Below are positions 34,312 to 41,803 of a stretch of 64,000 nucleotides of DNA, piece by piece. Source of the DNA: HGM04593 sp045661225 (GTDB lineage Bacteria > Bacteroidota > Bacteroidia > Bacteroidales > Bacteroidaceae); assembly GCA_045661225.1 (NCBI GenBank), contig JAZRFF010000021.1, positions 1-64,000 on the forward strand. The letters run 5' to 3'. The translations under genes and the position numbers were made by a program. The notes under the pieces are model-generated. The model had not been told where the DNA came from. It did not search any database and saw only the letters and a program-made list of their open reading frames with translations. Position 1 is the first letter of the stretch, and the number at the start of each line of letters is the position of its first letter.

Positions 34312-34342
34312 CAAAGATATATTTTTTTAACTATATTATAAA
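34312..34342 (-). promoter_or_regulatory. Promoter of the DUF3078-antiporter operon
   Basis: On the minus strand TTTA (34342-34339), 19-bp spacer, TATCTTTG (34319-34312), about 80 bp before the chosen start. Confidence 0.55.
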
Positions 34343-34412
34343 GAAATTAAGACAGATAGTGAGAAAAACTATTTTTATACCGTATTTGCACCTCTTTAAT
34401 CAATATTTTTAC

Positions 34413-34420
34413 TACCTTTG
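34413..34420 (+). promoter_or_regulatory. -7 box of the yidC operon
   Basis: TACCTTTG is a perfect -7 element 48 bp before yidC. The nearest TTTG (34385-34388) is 24 bp away, longer than usual. Confidence 0.5.
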
Positions 34421-34468
34421 CGCGGAATTGTCAAAAATTAACCGATTAACCGTTTTTAAATTAGAGAT

Positions 34469-36409
34469 ATGGACAAAAGAAGTATATTGGCATACGTACT
34501 TATAGGTTTAGTTCTCCTTGTTTACTTCAACTACAGCCAGCCCTCGGCCGACCAGATAAAGGCACAGCAGGAACTTGCGCTGGCAAAAGAGCGAGAGGCA
34601 TTCATCAAAGACAGCATAGCATCGGCCAACGATGTGGCATTTATGTCGCAGATGAACAACAGCGAGAGCTTTTTCTATAATGTGTTGCGTGGCGAATACA
34701 AGAACGTTACTATACAGAATGAGAAAATAAAGGTTGATATTTCGACCTATGGCGGACGCGTCGCATCGGTAACCCTCAAGGACTACAATGACCAGGCAGG
34801 CAACAACCTTGTACTCTTCGACAGCAAGGACAAGATTGATGTAAACGACAGCAACCGCGACCTGAACGGCAGCAACACCATCAACTTCTTGTTCAAGAGC
34901 AACCTTGCTGACAGGAACATAAGCACCAACGAACTCTTTTTTACCCCTGTAAACGCAACCGACAGTTCTGTTGTTATGCGCTTGGACTTTGTTCCCGGCG
35001 AGCGCTACATTGATTTTGAGTACCGTTTAAACGGCAACAGCCAGATGATGGACCTCAGCGTCACAGCTCACAATATGAACAACGTGATAAGCAGCAACGA
35101 GGTTACAATCGACTGGAAACAGTTTATACGCCAATTGGAGCCGGGCTACAACTTCGAGCAGCGTTACGCAAGCCTCACATACAAGATTTCTGACGACGAT
35201 TCAGACTATTTGAGCGAGATGAGCGACGACAACGAGAAAATTGACGAGCCGGTCCACTGGATTGCCTATAAAAACCAATTCTTCTCGTCGATAATGATTG
35301 CCGGTACCGACTTTACCGACGTCGATGTAAAGTCCGAGGTCATTCAAAAGGACAAAGGGCTGCTCAAGAGATGCACATCGAAGATGCAGACCGCTTTCGA
35401 CCCGACGGGTGCAACCCCCACCGAGTTGCAGTTCTATTTTGGCCCCAACAAATTCGACATTCTAAAAGAGAGCAACGCTCTTGTCAAGGGCAGCAACGAC
35501 GACCCCGAGCTTCAGGACCTCATTTACTTTGGCTGGCCCATTGTTCGCTGGATAAACCGACTCATTGTGATGCCCCTCTTCGACCTTCTCTCGGGATTCG
35601 GGCTTAATATGGGTATTGTGCTCATTCTGCTCACACTTATTGTAAAGGCTATTGTATACCCCTTTACAAAAAAATCGTACGTTTCATCGGCAAAAATGCG
35701 TGCATTGAAGCCCTACGTCGACGAGATAAATGCAAAGTACCCCAAACAAGAAGATGCACTCAAAAAGCAGCAGGAGGTTATGGGCCTCTACCAGAAATAC
35801 GGAGCAAGCCCTATGGGCGGTTGTTTGCCTATGCTCATTCAGATGCCGGTATTTATTGCACTCTTCAATTTTGTGCCGAATGCCATTGAGCTTCGCCAGC
35901 AAAGCTTCCTTTGGGCGCACGACCTTTCGTCGTACGACGCAATACTCAGTTGGGATACATACATTTGGCCTTTGGGCAACCACCTGAGCCTGTTCTGCCT
36001 TTTGTTCTGTGTCACACAGTTGCTCAACACATATTATATGAACAAAATGCAACCCTCAATGGGCAGCACCCCCGAAATGGAGCAGCAACAGAAGATGATG
36101 CGCTGGATGATGTACTTAATGCCCGTAATGTTCTTCTTTATGTTCAACGAATACTCATCGGGTCTGAACTTCTACTATTTCGTATCGACCCTCTTCAGCG
36201 TACTTATATACGTTTACTTGAGAAAAGCCGTTAAGGACGATGAGCTGCTGAAGAAGATGGAAGCATACGCCGAGAGCAACAAGAACAACCCCAAGAAGCA
36301 GACAAACCTTATGGCGCGTCTTGAGGCGTTACAGGAGGAGCAGAAAAAGCTGCTCGAGGAACAAGAGAGAATAAAAAGAGAAAGAAACGCAAAAAAGAAC
36401 AACAAATAA
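34469..36409 (+). CDS. yidC: Membrane protein insertase YidC
   Basis: The 646-residue YidC/Oxa1 insertase integrates and folds inner-membrane proteins, alone or with SecYEG. It has an N-terminal membrane anchor (ILAYVLIGLVLLVYF) and a large periplasmic beta domain (about 70-340). The conserved core (about 365-590) contains WPIVRWINRLIVMPLFDLLS, MQIKIQ-like YGASPMGGCLPMLIQMP and MMRWMMYLMPVMFFFMFNEYSSGL. A charged Lys/Glu-rich tail follows, common in Bacteroidetes. All parts are intact. It is the first gene of the operon that continues with the 36416 gene. Confidence 0.96.
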   Translation: MDKRSILAYVLIGLVLLVYFNYSQPSADQIKAQQELALAKEREAFIKDSIASANDVAFMSQMNNSESFFYNVLRGEYKNVTIQNEKIKVDISTYGGRVASVTLKDYNDQAGNNLVLFDSKDKIDVNDSNRDLNGSNTINFLFKSNLADRNISTNELFFTPVNATDSSVVMRLDFVPGERYIDFEYRLNGNSQMMDLSVTAHNMNNVISSNEVTIDWKQFIRQLEPGYNFEQRYASLTYKISDDDSDYLSEMSDDNEKIDEPVHWIAYKNQFFSSIMIAGTDFTDVDVKSEVIQKDKGLLKRCTSKMQTAFDPTGATPTELQFYFGPNKFDILKESNALVKGSNDDPELQDLIYFGWPIVRWINRLIVMPLFDLLSGFGLNMGIVLILLTLIVKAIVYPFTKKSYVSSAKMRALKPYVDEINAKYPKQEDALKKQQEVMGLYQKYGASPMGGCLPMLIQMPVFIALFNFVPNAIELRQQSFLWAHDLSSYDAILSWDTYIWPLGNHLSLFCLLFCVTQLLNTYYMNKMQPSMGSTPEMEQQQKMMRWMMYLMPVMFFFMFNEYSSGLNFYYFVSTLFSVLIYVYLRKAVKDDELLKKMEAYAESNKNNPKKQTNLMARLEALQEEQKKLLEEQERIKRERNAKKNNK

Positions 36410-36415
36410 CATATA

Positions 36416-37051
36416 ATGGGACTATTTGATTTTTTCAGAAAAAAGAAAAACACCGAACGCGTAGGCGGAATGGAGGATTTTATGACCCTTATTCGCGTCT
36501 ATTATCAGTCGGTGATAGCAGGCAATATGGGCATAACCAACATCAGTATGCTCCCCGACCTTGCAACCTTCAAGCGCACTCTTAAAGTGCCTACACAAAA
36601 CAACAAGTTAGGTGTTGCCGAGCGCAACCGCTGCAAGAAGATGATTGAGCAGATATACGGAATGGACGACAACTTCTTCAAAGAGATTGACTCGTCTATT
36701 AAGAAGAACTGCAAGAAGATGCAGGACGTACAATCATTCCTCTTTGCGTTCCAAGGCTTCAACAACGACCTTATGATGCTTGTCGGCAACCTTATGAAGT
36801 GGAAATTCCGCGTTCCGGGTTTTATGCACAAGATGCTGCACGCAATGACCGAGAAAATAATCAACGACATCTTCACCAAGAACAACTGGAAGGACGAAGC
36901 TACGTTCCGCACAGTCTACGCGGTGCGTCAGTACAAGGAGAAGCTCGGTTATTCACAAGCGTGGATTACAGAGTACGTCTACAAAATCATTACCCTTGCC
37001 AAGAAAGAGCCACGTCCCCAGATGGAGGATATGGACGCCGGCAAAAAGTAA
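36416..37051 (+). CDS. Conserved-looking hypothetical protein downstream of yidC
   Basis: The 211-residue soluble protein has no signal peptide. Its N-terminus MGLFDFFRKKKN is the amphipathic, basic type seen in membrane-associated bacterial proteins. The rest is predominantly alpha-helical and Lys/Met-rich (NLMKWKFRVPGFMHKMLHAM). I recognise no domain. It begins 6 bp after yidC and shares its codon usage, so it is very likely co-expressed and could assist membrane protein biogenesis; that is inference from position only. Confidence 0.7.
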   Translation: MGLFDFFRKKKNTERVGGMEDFMTLIRVYYQSVIAGNMGITNISMLPDLATFKRTLKVPTQNNKLGVAERNRCKKMIEQIYGMDDNFFKEIDSSIKKNCKKMQDVQSFLFAFQGFNNDLMMLVGNLMKWKFRVPGFMHKMLHAMTEKIINDIFTKNNWKDEATFRTVYAVRQYKEKLGYSQAWITEYVYKIITLAKKEPRPQMEDMDAGKK

Positions 37052-37188
37052 CATACGAGGGGTGCCCAGTGGGTGCCTCTCTGTTTTTCAGGCAACCACA
37101 CCTCTGGCAGCCACACACACAAGCGGGAGCGCCCCACGCAAACGGAAGCACGCGCACAAAGATTATAACCCAATTACAGAACCACACA

Positions 37189-38106
37189 ATGCTCACATTC
37201 AAGCCAATAACACTGCTGTCGGTAAACGAATTGCTGCCATTTGCCAAGCAATGCCTCACACGCTCGTGCGACTACACACCGGGCAATCTCATTATGTGGG
37301 CACGTTTTATGGACTACCGCTACGCCATAGAGGGCGACACGCTTTTTATAAAGTGTAAATCGCAGAGCGACCTTCAACAGCAAGCGTTTCTTGCGCCCAT
37401 AGGCGCACTGCCCGCAGCCAAGGCCATTGCTCTATTACAAGAATATTGCGACGCAAACGGCGAGAGCCTTACACTGACGGCTGTTCCCGAGCAGATGCTC
37501 GACGAGCTGCGTCCCCTGCTCCCCAACTACACCGTCGAGCCACTCGACAACTGGAGCGACTACATCTACGACGCACAATCCCTTGCCACCCTCAAAGGCA
37601 AAGCCCTCAACAAGAAGCGCAACCGATACAACAAATTCATAACCGAGAACCCGCAATACACTTACAGCCGCTTCACCACAAAGGATATACCCGAAGTCGC
37701 ACGTTTCCTTGCCGGTAACCGCGATTGTCAGAACCACAGGGAGATGAGTATGCGCTGTTACGAGCAATGGCAGTGTATAGCCACAGTGCGCAACATTCTG
37801 CACTACCCCCAACCGGCGGGAGTACTGCGCGTCGACGGCAGAATAGCTGCATTCACACTGGGCGAGATTTTCGGCGACACCCTATATGTGCACATCGAAA
37901 AGGCCGACCACAGTATCGCCGGCACAAGCGAAGCCATAAACCGTTTTTTTGTCAACGACATAACAACGGAGCACCCCGATATTGTATATATAAACCGTGA
38001 AGAAGACCTTGGCGACCCGGGCCTGCGTCAGGTAAAGCGCGCCTACAACCCGACGCTTATGCTTCACCGCTACGAGATTCGCCCGGCATACAACAACGCC
38101 GAATAA
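37189..38106 (+). CDS. DUF2156 (GNAT-like, MprF-related) protein
   Basis: The 305-residue cytosolic protein has the start at MLTFKPITLL; the open frame extends upstream but overlaps the 36416 gene. Two acyltransferase-like (GNAT) halves are expected for DUF2156. The visible family signature includes KRNRYNKFITENPQYTY, VDGRIAAFTLGEIFGDTLYVHIEKAD, YINREEDLGDPGLRQVKRAYNP and LMLHRYEI at the C-terminus. DUF2156 resembles the catalytic domain of phosphatidylglycerol lysyltransferase MprF, but this protein has no membrane part, so its acceptor is unknown. It was followed after 15 bp by the glycosylase-like gene now disrupted at 38122. Confidence 0.85.
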   Translation: MLTFKPITLLSVNELLPFAKQCLTRSCDYTPGNLIMWARFMDYRYAIEGDTLFIKCKSQSDLQQQAFLAPIGALPAAKAIALLQEYCDANGESLTLTAVPEQMLDELRPLLPNYTVEPLDNWSDYIYDAQSLATLKGKALNKKRNRYNKFITENPQYTYSRFTTKDIPEVARFLAGNRDCQNHREMSMRCYEQWQCIATVRNILHYPQPAGVLRVDGRIAAFTLGEIFGDTLYVHIEKADHSIAGTSEAINRFFVNDITTEHPDIVYINREEDLGDPGLRQVKRAYNPTLMLHRYEIRPAYNNAE

Positions 38107-38121
38107 AGGCTCCACAGCACT

Positions 38122-38268
38122 ATGAACGTCGAAAAACACCCATTGGAGCCGTTCCTGCCGCAGAATGCACGCATTTTAATGCTCGGCAGTTTTCCGCCGC
38201 CAAAGGCACGGTGGTCAATGGAATTTTTCTATCCTAATTGGATAAATAAAACTATTGTAAAAGTATAA
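38122..38268 (+). pseudogene. 5' fragment of the uracil-DNA-glycosylase-like gene
   Basis: An ATG 15 bp after the DUF2156 stop opens a 48-codon frame reading MNVEKHPLEPF and then matching the intact gene at 39655 through PNWIN, after which it runs into foreign AT-rich sequence and stops. Position and spacing suggest this is the original start of the gene, cut off from its body by the inserted segment. It is unlikely to make a useful product. Confidence 0.88.
38130..38246 (+). repeat. 117-bp direct repeat flanking the insert, left copy
   Basis: The sequence matches 39666-39782 at 115 of 117 positions (two third-codon-position G/A differences, both synonymous). It covers codons 4-42 of the glycosylase-like gene. 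Confidence 0.93.
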
Positions 38269-38292
38269 AAACTATACAAATTGCCCTATAAA

Positions 38293-38330
38293 TAAAATAG
38301 CACAAAGACTAGTCTTTGTGCTATTTTATT
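38293..38330. terminator. Perfect 38-bp palindrome
   Basis: ATAAAATAGCACAAAGACT is followed immediately by its exact complement. It would end minus-strand transcripts of the WG fragment and any plus-strand read-through from the truncated gene at 38122. Confidence 0.75.
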
Positions 38331-38366
38331 ATAAGAATCCTATTTACTACAACAGAAATGCTCAAT

Positions 38367-38576
38367 TTAAAAAGGAAGTCCATCTTCATTGTCACATTCC
38401 AACGTATTGCCTTCGGTATCGATTGTAGAACATTCACCATCAAGCCAAACAGTTGCTTTGCCGTTACGGAAAGTTTCGCAGCAATCATATTTGCACGCTA
38501 TTATCAATTCATTCTGTTCATTGATATAGCCTGTTTTGTGGAAATATCTGAAATTTGGCACAGTCGCAGTTTTTTT
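38367..38576 (-). pseudogene. Truncated WG-repeat protein fragment
   Basis: An open frame of about 70 codons without an ATG (first possible start is GTG at 38561) encodes YINEQNELIIACKYDCCETF and then ATVWLDGECSTIDTEGN. It is about one WG/KWG repeat with its characteristic Tyr-Asp, Phe-x-x-Gly-x-Ala and Ile-Asp-x-x-Gly spacing. WG proteins usually carry many repeats, so this looks like the 3' end of a lost gene brought in with the insert. Function unknown. Confidence 0.55.
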
Positions 38577-38646
38577 TCAAAAAAGTTACTCCAAAAAATG
38601 AATTTTTCTCCTTTGTCTACTATATTATGCCGTAAAATTAAAGAAT

Positions 38647-39240
38647 ATGGCAAAAAGAAGATTTAAATCCCTCTCACAGACAGGGTGTCTGGAGTGGATA
38701 AAGGCAGAACGTGAGTATGAGGAGTTGTTGCAGACTATCTGGAGTGTTACGAATAATTTTATAGGTTACTCTATGATTGTTGCGTTTATATGGTTTGGGG
38801 TGTCGCACGGTTATTGGAACACTATACAAATGCGCGTTTTCTGCATTGCGGCGGTGGTATATTTCCTGAGCAAATACCTCTATTATCCCCTTGTCAAGGA
38901 TATTATGTGGACTGAATTGAAAGAGGGTGGGGGGCAGGAGACGTTTGTAAGTTTTCTTGGTTGTTTCGAGGTGCTGTATGGGCGTTTTAATGGCGATGGC
39001 TGTTACAGCTTTTTTAGTCTCTTCTACATTCCGTTGGTTCCTCTTGGCAGGTATCAACTCTATGCCAACAGAAGAATGATACAATTAGGTGATGCCAAAT
39101 ATTATTATCATACCTTCAAATTCTGTTGGAGAGAGATTCTTTATGTGTATTTGAAGAACTGGAGTTTTGCTGCTATGGTGTTTTCTGCAATTTCCGGTAT
39201 TCTTTCGGGCGGTTGGCTCATTCCTTATTTTGCCGGCTAA
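38647..39240 (+). CDS. Small membrane protein of unknown function in the insert
   Basis: The 197-residue protein has a basic N-terminus (MAKRRFKSLS) and four likely membrane segments: near 38-55, 62-80, 115-135 and 170-195. I recognise no domain. Its Trp/Tyr/Cys-rich composition and GT-rich codons differ from the host genes nearby. It is followed 56 bp later by another small membrane protein in the same direction, so the two may form a unit. Confidence 0.6.
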   Translation: MAKRRFKSLSQTGCLEWIKAEREYEELLQTIWSVTNNFIGYSMIVAFIWFGVSHGYWNTIQMRVFCIAAVVYFLSKYLYYPLVKDIMWTELKEGGGQETFVSFLGCFEVLYGRFNGDGCYSFFSLFYIPLVPLGRYQLYANRRMIQLGDAKYYYHTFKFCWREILYVYLKNWSFAAMVFSAISGILSGGWLIPYFAG

Positions 39241-39296
39241 TAAGATGCAAATACCGCAGCTTGGTTTCCTTTGTTGTATGTGTTAATGTTGATTAT

Positions 39297-39518
39297 ATGA
39301 GATTTACATTCAAGAACATAGTCAAGTGTTTGATTTTCTACACAACTGCATTAATGTTGTGTTACACAATTGGTGTCTTGCTCTATGGTTGCAGTTTCAC
39401 GTTTTTGTGTTGCTGGTTTGCTGTTCTGATACCTCTTCTTGCTGTTACATTTTTTATGTGCAAAGGGAAAACTGTAAAACAGTTCAAGGAGTTCACTGGT
39501 ATTGACCTTGACCATTGA
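39297..39518 (+). CDS. Small two-helix membrane protein in the insert
   Basis: The 73-residue protein starts at MRFTFKNIVK. Two hydrophobic segments (about 10-30 and 33-52) are followed by a basic C-terminal tail (KGKTVKQFKEFTGIDLDH). The longer open frame is rejected because it overlaps the preceding gene. No family is recognised; pairing with the 38647 protein suggests a shared role. Confidence 0.5.
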   Translation: MRFTFKNIVKCLIFYTTALMLCYTIGVLLYGCSFTFLCCWFAVLIPLLAVTFFMCKGKTVKQFKEFTGIDLDH

Positions 39519-39596
39519 TGATATATGGCTCCGGGTGTTTTATTTAGTAGAACTTGGCATTATTTTAACAACAATATAAATAATCATATGAGAGAA

Positions 39597-39627
39597 GTTG
39601 TTCTCTTGCATAAAAAGTTTACCTTTG
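39597..39627 (+). promoter_or_regulatory. Insert-borne promoter reading into the glycosylase-like gene
   Basis: GTTG (39597-39600), 19-bp spacer and a perfect TACCTTTG (39620-39627) lie inside the inserted DNA, 28 bp before the restored start codon. The element therefore appears to supply new expression signals for the gene it split. Confidence 0.6.
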
Positions 39628-39654
39628 GCATAGAAATCCAAAATCCGTAAAAAG

Positions 39655-40251
39655 ATGCCGATTACCGAAAAACACCCATTGGAACCGTTCCTGCCGCAGA
39701 ATGCACGCATTTTAATGCTCGGCAGTTTTCCGCCGCCAAAAGCACGGTGGTCAATGGAATTTTTCTATCCTAATTGGATAAACGACTGCTGGAGAATTCA
39801 GGGCTTAATATTCTTCGGCAACAAACACTATTTCGAGGTTGCGGGCGAAAAACGCTTCGACAAAGAGAAGATTGAGAAATTCTGTCGTTTACAAGGAATA
39901 GCACTTTACGACACAGCCAACGAGGTGCGCCGTCTGAAAGAGAATGCGTCGGATAAATTTTTAGAGGTCGTTTCCCCTACCGACATTGAAGCTCTTATAA
40001 CGGCACTGCCGCATTGCACAGCAATTGTTGCCACCGGACAAAAGGCTATAGACACAATTACCGGCACATTCAGCTGCACGGAACCCGCCATAGGCAATTA
40101 CACCACAATCACCGTCGGCACAAGAGAGATGCACCTTTGGCGTATGCCATCGACGTCACGGGCCTACCCGCTTGCGCTCGAGAAAAAAGCCGACTGTTAC
40201 CGCAAGATGCTGCAACAAGAGCACATTATACCCCTTCAGTCCAAGCCTTAG
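39655..40251 (+). CDS. Uracil-DNA-glycosylase-superfamily protein (restored copy)
   Basis: The 198-residue protein has MLGSFPPPKARWSMEFFYPN near the N-terminus (motif A-like of the UDG superfamily, similar to Mug/TDG-type proteins) and a late MPSTSRAYPLALEKK box. Such enzymes remove uracil or mismatched thymine from DNA; the specificity here is inferred. The first codons (MPIT) come from the inserted segment and the rest from the native gene, from codon 4 of the original frame. The frame is uninterrupted, so the insertion seems to have preserved function while separating the gene from its former DUF2156 operon. Confidence 0.8.
   Translation: MPITEKHPLEPFLPQNARILMLGSFPPPKARWSMEFFYPNWINDCWRIQGLIFFGNKHYFEVAGEKRFDKEKIEKFCRLQGIALYDTANEVRRLKENASDKFLEVVSPTDIEALITALPHCTAIVATGQKAIDTITGTFSCTEPAIGNYTTITVGTREMHLWRMPSTSRAYPLALEKKADCYRKMLQQEHIIPLQSKP
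39666..39782 (+). repeat. 117-bp direct repeat flanking the insert, right copy
   Basis: This is the partner of 38130-38246 with two mismatches. It ends at the same codon as the left copy (ATAAA), after which the genuine gene body continues. Confidence 0.93.
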
Positions 40252-40484
40252 CGAGTCGCTGAAGTTCGCGGGGTAGCTGCTCCAGTCCCAATAGTAGCTT
40301 GTGCCCGAGAGTGTTTAACACCCCACACGACAATCGGCAGAAGAAGCCACACAACGTAACAGTCTTATAAAAAACACACGCGTTTCCCGAATTTATTTTT
40401 ATATTTGCCTGCCGGCAGATATACGGCGGCACTCGCTGTGAAAAATAATCAAGCAAACTTGTTATTTCTCGCTCGTTTGTTTTT

Positions 40485-40492
40485 TATCTTTG
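40485..40492 (+). promoter_or_regulatory. -7 box of the short C10 protease gene
   Basis: TATCTTTG lies 17 bp before the start codon. The best -33 candidate, CTTG at 40458, gives a 23-bp spacer. Confidence 0.45.
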
Positions 40493-40508
40493 CACCAAAC
40501 AAAAAACT

Positions 40509-41456
40509 ATGAAAAAATCAACAATTGCGCTCTTTGCGCTCTTTATCACACTGCTGCAAAGCACCCCTTTGTCGGCACAGACAGCGAAAGGCCCGGCAAC
40601 AGAGGCCGAGTACGGTAACATTGTTGTCTACCTTAACACAGCACCGTGGGGGCAGAACGCGCCTTACAACAACCTCTGCTTCACCGGCAACGGCAGTAAA
40701 GCAAAAACAGGCTGTGTGCCAACCGCATACGCCATACTTATGCACTACCACAAGTGGCCCGTCAGCGCAAACGAGGTGAAAGTATACCATTCGGCTACAG
40801 GCGAGAGCTATACGCTGGGGCACGAATATGACTGGGAGAACATGTTGCAGGATTACCGCAACGGCTACACCGACGAGCAAGCCACAGCCGTAGCCACACT
40901 TATGCGCGACATTGGGCACGCCTATCAGGTAGCCTACGGCACCGGCAGCACCGGTTCGGGTGCAGGCGGCGAGGGTGCAGGCAAGCTCATCGACGTATTC
41001 AAGTACAAGAGCGAATCGCCTAATGTATCATCGTTTACAATGGGCACAAGCCGCGACGTGCTTAACAACGACGCCTTGTGGGTACAATACATAAAAGAGA
41101 GCCTCGACGCAGGCTGCCCCATTCCCTACTCATCATCGACAAAGAGCGGCGGTCGTCACATATTTATCCTTGACGGGTACACCGACAACGGCTACTTTCA
41201 CTTCAACTGGGGCTGGGGCGACAACAGTAACGGTTGGTTCAAACTCGACAATATGACCCCCGACGCATACAGCGACTACTCAAAATCGCACAGGGCATAC
41301 TTTATGCTCAAGCCCGACCGCCCCGAGACAAGCATTCACGAGACAGACGGACAGAAAGCAGCCTCATCGGCCACATACGACCTCAAAGGCAACGTCATAG
41401 AAACACCCGACAAAGGCATTTACATAAAAAACGGGAAAAAGATATTCATAAAATAA
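40509..41456 (+). CDS. C10 (streptopain-like) cysteine protease without propeptide
   Basis: The 315-residue secreted protease has a signal peptide (ends LSAQT). The peptidase C10 core begins almost at once: TAPWGQNAPYN, the catalytic Cys in KTGCVPTAYA, the catalytic His in GGRHIFILDGY and FHFNWGWG. SpeB and other C10 zymogens carry a ~120-residue inhibitory propeptide, which is missing here although the giant paralogue at 41804 has one. The C-terminus (YDLKGNVIETPDKGIYIKNG, KKIFIK) is the export-associated tail. Tandem placement suggests duplication. Family members degrade host proteins such as immunoglobulins and fibronectin; the target here is unknown. Confidence 0.9.
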   Translation: MKKSTIALFALFITLLQSTPLSAQTAKGPATEAEYGNIVVYLNTAPWGQNAPYNNLCFTGNGSKAKTGCVPTAYAILMHYHKWPVSANEVKVYHSATGESYTLGHEYDWENMLQDYRNGYTDEQATAVATLMRDIGHAYQVAYGTGSTGSGAGGEGAGKLIDVFKYKSESPNVSSFTMGTSRDVLNNDALWVQYIKESLDAGCPIPYSSSTKSGGRHIFILDGYTDNGYFHFNWGWGDNSNGWFKLDNMTPDAYSDYSKSHRAYFMLKPDRPETSIHETDGQKAASSATYDLKGNVIETPDKGIYIKNGKKIFIK

Positions 41457-41475
41457 CCCGACCGCAAATTTACCG

Positions 41476-41510
41476 GACAGCAGACAAGATTTTGCCTGCT
41501 GTCTTTTTTT
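41476..41510 (+). terminator. Terminator of the short C10 gene
   Basis: GACAGCAG and CTGCTGTC pair around a 12-nt loop, followed by seven T. Confidence 0.8.
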
Positions 41511-41756
41511 CTGACACAACAAGCCCGGGCTATACCGTTGAATGTACCCGCAGAAATTTACAGCCTCGCATTTACACACAAGGCGGGGAACACCCTTTCA
41601 ATTGCCAACGCCTGTTGTGTCACCCTCTTGCGGTGACATAATCGATGAGAAAAAACGCCGGCAATCGGTCATCAGGGTACAAAAAAAAACGGCTCCACCT
41701 TCACAAACAAAATGTCAATAATACAAAAAAATACATAATATTATAAATATTATGAC
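41511..41756. other. Intergenic region between the two C10 genes
   Basis: There is no gene. A small hairpin (GTCACC/GGTGAC, about 41619-41638) and an increasingly AT-rich run lead to the promoter of the giant gene. Confidence 0.5.
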
Positions 41757-41764
41757 TATATTTG
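41757..41764 (+). promoter_or_regulatory. -7 box of the giant C10-sialidase gene
   Basis: TATATTTG, 40 bp before the chosen start, lies in an AT-rich tract without a clear -33 box. It excludes the open frame's first Met at 41762. Confidence 0.45.
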
Positions 41765-41803
41765 CAAAATACTATGCTATGCAAAATAAGTAAACCATTT
41801 TAT

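Larger units (their letters stand above)
38247..39665 (+). mobile_element. 1.4-kb AT-rich insert within the glycosylase-like gene
   Basis: The segment lies between two 117-bp direct repeats of the target gene. Its base use is AT/GT-rich, and its small genes have a codon style unlike the GC-balanced flanks. It holds a palindromic terminator, a truncated WG-repeat gene (minus), two small membrane-protein genes (plus) and a promoter at its right end. There is no integrase, transposase or terminal inverted repeat, so the mechanism is unknown. It could be a remnant or a passenger of a larger integrative element. Confidence 0.65.

Noticed and set aside
38247..39665. Insertion sequence or integron cassette
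   Set aside because: There is no transposase, integrase, terminal inverted repeats or attC-like hairpin. The flanking repeats are far longer than target-site duplications.
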